A stretch of DNA of 10,043 nucleotides. Source: Gammaproteobacteria bacterium (GTDB lineage Bacteria > Pseudomonadota > Gammaproteobacteria > Steroidobacterales > GCA-2729495). The DNA lies in assembly GCA_030429685.1 (NCBI GenBank), contig JAUIEY010000055.1, positions 1 to 10,043 on the forward strand, read 5' to 3'. Below are positions 5,974 through 10,043 of this stretch, one piece after another. The notes under the pieces were generated by a model. The model had not been told where the DNA came from and ran no database searches. It saw only the letters and a program-made list of their open reading frames with translations. The position numbers and the translations under genes are program-made. The first letter of the stretch is position 1, and the number at the start of each line of letters is the position of its first letter.

Positions 5974-8190
5974 ATGCGCACTGTTACCGGAAGTCTGTTG
6001 ATTTTTCTTTCTGGCATGGGTGCGTTCAACCCGACTTACGCCGCCGCAGAAGACTCCCTGCGCGGCATAGGCTGCTGGGCCGAGCCGCGAACCGGCGACG
6101 CTGCGGCGCCGAATGACGATACCGCGGACATTCCCGACGACCGGGTGGAACTAACCACCGGCAATGCCGCAATCAACCGGGGCGGCAGTGCCGAATTTAC
6201 CGGGCCGGTCGAAATCCGCAGCCGCGGCAACCTGCTCAAAGCCGGCAGCGCCCGCTATGACAGTGAGACCGGTGTCTTCGAAGTTGCCGACGGCGTGGAA
6301 TTCAGCGATGCCGACAGCCGCTTTACCAGCTCCTCAGCCCGCTATGATTCGGCCAACGGCGAACTGGCACTCAGCGGTGCTGAATTCGAAATTGCCAACA
6401 CGCCGGCGCGTGGTTCCGCCCGGCAGATCGATATCAACGACAAGGGCGTGATTGAGCTGGAAAAAGTTCGTTACACCTCCTGCCCGCCCGGCAATGACAG
6501 CTGGTTGCTGAAAGCCGATTCCATAAAACTCGACCAGCAGTCGGGAATGGGAACCGCCAAACGCGCGAGCCTGCGGTTTAAGGGCGTACCTTTTTTATAC
6601 CTGCCCTACTTTACCTACCCCATTACCGACGACCGCAAGTCGGGCCTGTTGTTTCCCAGTATCGGTACCAGTGACAGCCGCGGCTTCGAGGTGACTCAGC
6701 CCTGGTACTGGAATATTGCTCCCAATTACGACATGACCGTTGAGCCGCATTACATGTCGGAACGCGGGCTGCAACTCGGCACAGAAGGCCGGATTTTGAC
6801 GCCCAACAACCGGGCCAAATTGTGGCTGGACTTTCTGCCCGACGACGACAAGGCGAACATCGACCGCTGGCAATTCGATCTGCAGGTTTCCACCCAGCTG
6901 CCCAATAACTGGCGCGCAACCACAGACGCCGCGGGCGTATCCGACGATGCCTACTACGAAGACCTCAGCGCCCGCCAGTCCAGCACCAGCAAAACGCACC
7001 TGAACCGCAGCCTGACCTTCGAGTACTACGACGACACCTGGTCGCTGATGGGTCGTTTTCAGGGCTTTCAGACCATTGACGCCGACGTCATGCAACCCGA
7101 CGAGCCCTATCAGCAGCTGCCGCAACTGACCGCAGCGGGCAACTGGCGGGATGGCTGGCTCGGCCTCGACTACCACCTGGCTTCCGAAGCCAATTACTTT
7201 TACCGCAAGGACAGCGTGACCGGCACTCGCTTCAATGTGCAACCGGGTGTCTCCGTGCCGATGCAGCGCGGTGGGTTGTATATCCGCCCCCAGGTGATGA
7301 TGGATTACACCGGTTACAGCCTGCAGGATACTGCGCCCGGTCAGGACAAATCGCCGTCACGGGCGGCACCGGTTGCCAGCATTGATGCCGGTGCTGTGTT
7401 CGAAAGGGTCAGCGGTGACGATGATGCGTTTCTGCTGACACTGGAACCTCGCGTGCTGTATGCCTACATCCCGTTTCGCAATCAGGACGACCTGCCCGTT
7501 TTTGACACCATCCGGCCGGACTTTAACCTGGTCCAGTTGTATCGCTACAACCGCTTTATCGGCCGCGACCGGCTGTCCGATACCAACCAGCTCAGCATGG
7601 GCATCACGGGCCGCATGCTGAGATCCGCGGATGGCCGGGAACTGCTCACAGCCACCATCGGCCAGACAGTGTTTTTCGATGGTGGCGATGTGGTGCTGCC
7701 GGGCGAAGTTGCCGCCAATGAAGATTCGACCGACTACATTGCCGAGCTGGGTCTCAAGCTGTGGAAAAACTGGGATGTCGACCTGCGCTATCAATACGAT
7801 ACCGACACCAATTCCTCGGCGCGCACCCCAATGCGGGTCAAATACAGACCGGGTGAAAACAAGGCTTTTAACGTGGCCTACCGCTACGCGCGTGATTCGC
7901 TGGAACAGACGGACTTCAGTTTCAGCTACCCGCTGGGCGCGAAGTGGAATGCCATCGGCCGTTACAACTACTCCATTCCCGACAGCAAGGCGCTGGACCG
8001 CTTCCTCGGCCTCGAGTACAACAGCTGCTGCTGGGGCATCAGCGTACTGGCACGGCGCACCGTGACCCGCGGCACCGACAACACAGAATCGGTGCTGGCC
8101 GTGCAGTTTGTGCTCAAAGGCTTCTCAAACTTCGGCAACAAGAGCTCGCGGGAGTTGCAGCGTGATATCCTAGACGGCACCCGCTTCTAG
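5974..8190 (+). CDS. lptD: LptD, outer-membrane LPS assembly translocon
   Basis: This 738-residue outer-membrane beta-barrel protein forms, with LptE, the pore that inserts LPS into the outer leaflet. A signal peptide is visible (hydrophobic about residues 7-18, probable cut near TYA-AA at 23). An acidic linker (about 45-57) is followed by the N-terminal OstA/LptA-like jellyroll (about 58-165) and then by the C-terminal barrel (about 200-738). All four disulfide-forming cysteines of the family are present: Cys34 (GIGCW), Cys170 (YTSCPPG), and the CysCys pair 685-686 (YNSCCWG), matching Cys31, 173, 724 and 725 of E. coli. Other signatures are KGVPFLYLPYFTYPI, KSGLLFP, QPWYWNIAPNYD and RYNRFIGRDRL. 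An internal ATG at 6016 would destroy the signal peptide, so 5974 is kept. It heads lptD-surA-pdxA; the barrel is a client of SurA, encoded next. Confidence 0.97.
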   Translation: MRTVTGSLLIFLSGMGAFNPTYAAAEDSLRGIGCWAEPRTGDAAAPNDDTADIPDDRVELTTGNAAINRGGSAEFTGPVEIRSRGNLLKAGSARYDSETGVFEVADGVEFSDADSRFTSSSARYDSANGELALSGAEFEIANTPARGSARQIDINDKGVIELEKVRYTSCPPGNDSWLLKADSIKLDQQSGMGTAKRASLRFKGVPFLYLPYFTYPITDDRKSGLLFPSIGTSDSRGFEVTQPWYWNIAPNYDMTVEPHYMSERGLQLGTEGRILTPNNRAKLWLDFLPDDDKANIDRWQFDLQVSTQLPNNWRATTDAAGVSDDAYYEDLSARQSSTSKTHLNRSLTFEYYDDTWSLMGRFQGFQTIDADVMQPDEPYQQLPQLTAAGNWRDGWLGLDYHLASEANYFYRKDSVTGTRFNVQPGVSVPMQRGGLYIRPQVMMDYTGYSLQDTAPGQDKSPSRAAPVASIDAGAVFERVSGDDDAFLLTLEPRVLYAYIPFRNQDDLPVFDTIRPDFNLVQLYRYNRFIGRDRLSDTNQLSMGITGRMLRSADGRELLTATIGQTVFFDGGDVVLPGEVAANEDSTDYIAELGLKLWKNWDVDLRYQYDTDTNSSARTPMRVKYRPGENKAFNVAYRYARDSLEQTDFSFSYPLGAKWNAIGRYNYSIPDSKALDRFLGLEYNSCCWGISVLARRTVTRGTDNTESVLAVQFVLKGFSNFGNKSSRELQRDILDGTRF

Positions 8191-8205
8191 ATAGCAGCCG
8201 TTATT

Positions 8206-8218
8206 GCGGCATGGCCGC
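8206..8218 (+). promoter_or_regulatory. Small GC hairpin around the first possible surA ATG
   Basis: GCGGC (8206-8210) and GCCGC (8214-8218) are perfect inverted repeats around an ATG loop at 8211-8213, the first in-frame ATG of the surA frame. An alternative stem pairs GCCG (8197-8200) with CGGC (8207-8210). There is no following T run, so it is not a classical terminator. It could hide the first ATG and favour the ATG at 8241. This is read by eye and may be chance in GC-rich DNA. Confidence 0.25.
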
Positions 8219-8240
8219 CGCGGCGCACAACCATACGCTC

Positions 8241-9548
8241 ATGCATAAAATCAGAAACAAGTTTGCCGGCCTGGTGCTGGCCTGGCTCTGGACGGTTCCC
8301 GCCCACCCGCAGACGCTCGACCTGAGCGACACCGGCGTACTGCTCGACGGCATTGCCGCGATTGTCAATGACGGGGTCGTCCTGCTTAGCGAGCTGCAGG
8401 AACAATCCACCCTGATCATTCAGCGCCTGCGCCAGGAGAACACCGAACTGCCGCCGCAGGATGTGCTGACGGCACAGATTCTCGAGCGCCTCGTCATCAA
8501 CGAGCTGCAGGTACAGCGCGCCGCCATGGCCGGCATCACCGCGCCTGACAGCATGCTGAACCGTGCGCTGGCAGACGTAGCACGACGCAATGGCACCACC
8601 CTCAGCCAGTTGCCACAATTGCTGGCAGCGGATGGCATTGACTACAACGCCTACCGGCGGGAAATGCGGCAGCAACTGATAGTCGAACAATTGCGTCAGC
8701 GCGAAGTAATTTCGCGCATCAATGTCACGCCGCGCGAACTGGAAGAATATCTGGAGCGGGAAGAAGGCGCAGCCTACCGCTATATGCGCTACAAAATTTC
8801 GCACATCCTGGTTTCTATCTCAGCTGCCTCGACCCCGGAAGAAATCAATCAGGCCGAGACAGAAGCGCGGGAGCTCTACGAACGTATTCTCGATGGCGAG
8901 GACTTTGCGCAGCTCGCGGTTGCCTACTCCGATGCGCAGAACGCGCTGGAAGGCGGCAGCATGGGCTGGCGCGACGGCGATTCTCTGCCGACACTGTTTG
9001 CCGGTGTGGTTCCGGACCTGCAGGCCGGCGAAACCTCTCCGCCGGTGCGCAGCGCCAGCGGCTTTCACCTTATTCGGGTCGAGGACGTGCAGGGCAATGA
9101 GCGCATCATGGAAAACCAGGTGCGGGCGCGGCATATCCTGCTGAAACCAAATGAAATCATGGACGATGCTGTCATCGAGCAGCGGCTGCAGGAGATTCGC
9201 ACCGATATCATCGATGGTGATGATTTCGGCGCCATCGCCAAGGCCGTTTCCGAGGATCCGGGCTCGGCCGTGGAAGGCGGCGATCTCGGCTGGTCAGGGC
9301 CCGGCTCCTTTGTACCGGAATTTGAACAGGTGCTGAACCAGCTCGACGTTGACGAGATCAGTGCGCCGTTCCGTTCACCTTTTGGCTGGCACATTGTGCA
9401 GTTGCTGGAACGCCGCGTGCATGACACCACCGATGACGTGCGGCAGGAGCGGGCTATCATGGCCATCCGCGAGAGCAAACTGGCCGAAGAAACCGAGCTG
9501 TGGATACGGCAGATGCGCGACGAGGCATTTGTCGAATACAGACTCTGA
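8241..9548 (+). CDS. surA: SurA, periplasmic chaperone and peptidyl-prolyl isomerase
   Basis: This 435-residue periplasmic chaperone escorts unfolded outer-membrane proteins, including LptD, to the BAM complex. From the ATG at 8241 the protein begins with a compact signal peptide (MHKIRNK, hydrophobic about 8-20, probable cut near HPQ-T at 24). The SurA N-terminal chaperone domain follows (about 34-170; DGIAAIVNDGVVLLSEL). Two parvulin domains come next, at about 184-282 (ISHILVS ... GGSMGWRDGDSLP ... GFHLIRV) and 294-392 (RARHILLKP ... GGDLGWSGPGSFVPEF ... FGWHIVQLLERR), and then a C-terminal helix. An in-frame ATG at 8211 would add ten residues (MAAAAHNHTL) and lengthen the signal n-region; I prefer 8241, but neither has a ribosome-binding site. 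The gene lies 50 bases (or 20) after lptD and 3-9 bases before pdxA. Confidence 0.95.
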   Translation: MHKIRNKFAGLVLAWLWTVPAHPQTLDLSDTGVLLDGIAAIVNDGVVLLSELQEQSTLIIQRLRQENTELPPQDVLTAQILERLVINELQVQRAAMAGITAPDSMLNRALADVARRNGTTLSQLPQLLAADGIDYNAYRREMRQQLIVEQLRQREVISRINVTPRELEEYLEREEGAAYRYMRYKISHILVSISAASTPEEINQAETEARELYERILDGEDFAQLAVAYSDAQNALEGGSMGWRDGDSLPTLFAGVVPDLQAGETSPPVRSASGFHLIRVEDVQGNERIMENQVRARHILLKPNEIMDDAVIEQRLQEIRTDIIDGDDFGAIAKAVSEDPGSAVEGGDLGWSGPGSFVPEFEQVLNQLDVDEISAPFRSPFGWHIVQLLERRVHDTTDDVRQERAIMAIRESKLAEETELWIRQMRDEAFVEYRL

Positions 9549-9557
9549 CACGTGAAC

Positions 9558-10043
9558 ATGCCGGTGCAGCGCATAGCTGTGACAGCGGGTGAACCCGCCG
9601 GCATTGGCCCGGACCTTATAATTGAGCTGGCGCAGCGCCGGCAGAATTGCGAAATGATCGTTGTCGGCGACACCGAGCTGCTGGCCGGACGGGCGCGTCA
9701 GCTGGGCCGGCCGCTGCATATTGTCGCTTACCAGCCGGAGCAGCCCGCCAGTCCGGCACCGGCGGGCACGATCAAGGCCGCGCACATCCCGCTGGTCGAG
9801 AAAGCTGTGGCGGGACAACTCAACCCGGCCAACGCATCGTATGTGCTGGCCACCCTGGAATATGCCGGCAAAGGCTGTCTCAGCGGCGAATTCGCCGCGG
9901 TGGTTACCGCACCGGTGCAGAAAAGCGTGATATGCGAAAGCGGCACCGCTTTTTCCGGGCATACAGAGTACTTTGCCGAACTGTGCGGTGCAGAACTGCC
10001 AGTGATGTTGCTGTGTGCAGACCGGCTGCGGGTCGCACTGCTG
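9558..10043 (+). CDS. pdxA: 4-hydroxythreonine-4-phosphate dehydrogenase (PdxA), 5' part
   Basis: The first 162 codons of a gene that continues past the window end. PdxA oxidises 4-phosphohydroxy-L-threonine with NAD in the cytosol; the product is condensed by PdxJ to pyridoxine 5'-phosphate (DXP-dependent vitamin B6 synthesis). Family signatures are VTAGEPAGIGPDLIIELAQ (residues 8-26), GTIKA with the following IPL, GKGCLSGEFAAVVTAPVQK, and FSGHTEYFAELCGA with His135 and Thr136, which match the substrate-binding His-Thr pair of E. coli PdxA. The three metal-binding histidines are expected beyond or near the window edge and cannot be checked. The start could also be the in-frame GTG at 9552, which adds two residues. 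ATG 9558 leaves a 9-base gap after surA, and no strong ribosome-binding site is seen. The surA-pdxA order is usual in Gammaproteobacteria (ksgA, apaG and apaH commonly follow). Confidence 0.96.
   Translation, partial: MPVQRIAVTAGEPAGIGPDLIIELAQRRQNCEMIVVGDTELLAGRARQLGRPLHIVAYQPEQPASPAPAGTIKAAHIPLVEKAVAGQLNPANASYVLATLEYAGKGCLSGEFAAVVTAPVQKSVICESGTAFSGHTEYFAELCGAELPVMLLCADRLRVALL

Noticed and set aside
6595..8804. Open frames antisense to lptD and surA (6595-7242, 7357-7794, 8187-8804, minus).
   Set aside because: Shadows of real genes; the residue patterns do not resemble any protein family I know.
1..10043. Mobile elements, tRNA or rRNA genes, CRISPR arrays, toxin-antitoxin or phage-defence genes.
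   Set aside because: Nearly all of the window is covered by recognised housekeeping genes, the longest gap is 103 bases, and no repeats or cloverleaf-like sequences were seen.

Overview
This window looks like a chromosomal housekeeping segment of a gammaproteobacterium of fairly high GC content, which I estimate by eye at about 60%. All eleven genes are recognisable cell-envelope or cofactor genes. Two gene orders typical of Gammaproteobacteria are present: mrdA-rodA-mltB-rlpA-dacA-ybeD-lipB (as in Pseudomonas; E. coli lacks mltB at this place) and lptD-surA-pdxA. The genus cannot be fixed from sequence reading alone.

Left part (1-5211, plus strand): a tightly packed operon. It starts with the last codons of the elongation transpeptidase PBP2. 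RodA (glycosyltransferase), a MltB-type lytic transglycosylase, the lipoprotein RlpA, a DacA/PBP5-type D,D-carboxypeptidase, the small YbeD/DUF493 protein and the octanoyltransferase LipB follow. Two of the junctions are 4-base ATGA overlaps and one is TAATG, which suggests translational coupling. The logic is to build side-wall peptidoglycan (PBP2-RodA), cleave or trim it (MltB, RlpA, DacA) and, with the conserved passengers YbeD and LipB, begin lipoylation.

Middle (5184-5870, minus strand): murU, the uridylyltransferase that returns recycled MurNAc-1-phosphate to UDP-MurNAc. Its 3' end overlaps the end of lipB tail to tail by 28 bases. Its usual partner amgK, which in Pseudomonas lies between lptD and murU, is absent here.

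Right part (5871-10043, plus strand): a 103-base divergent intergenic region with a perfect TATAAT very close to the lptD ATG. Then come lptD (outer-membrane LPS translocon), surA (periplasmic chaperone needed for LptD and other barrels) and the first 162 codons of pdxA (pyridoxal phosphate synthesis). pdxA runs off the window.

I saw no RNA genes, mobile elements, CRISPR arrays or defence genes, and no convincing new biological system. The points worth a second look are modest: the joining of two normally separate clusters at lipB/murU, the missing amgK, a possible leaderless lptD transcript, a MltB without a lipid anchor, and an ambiguous surA start inside a hairpin.
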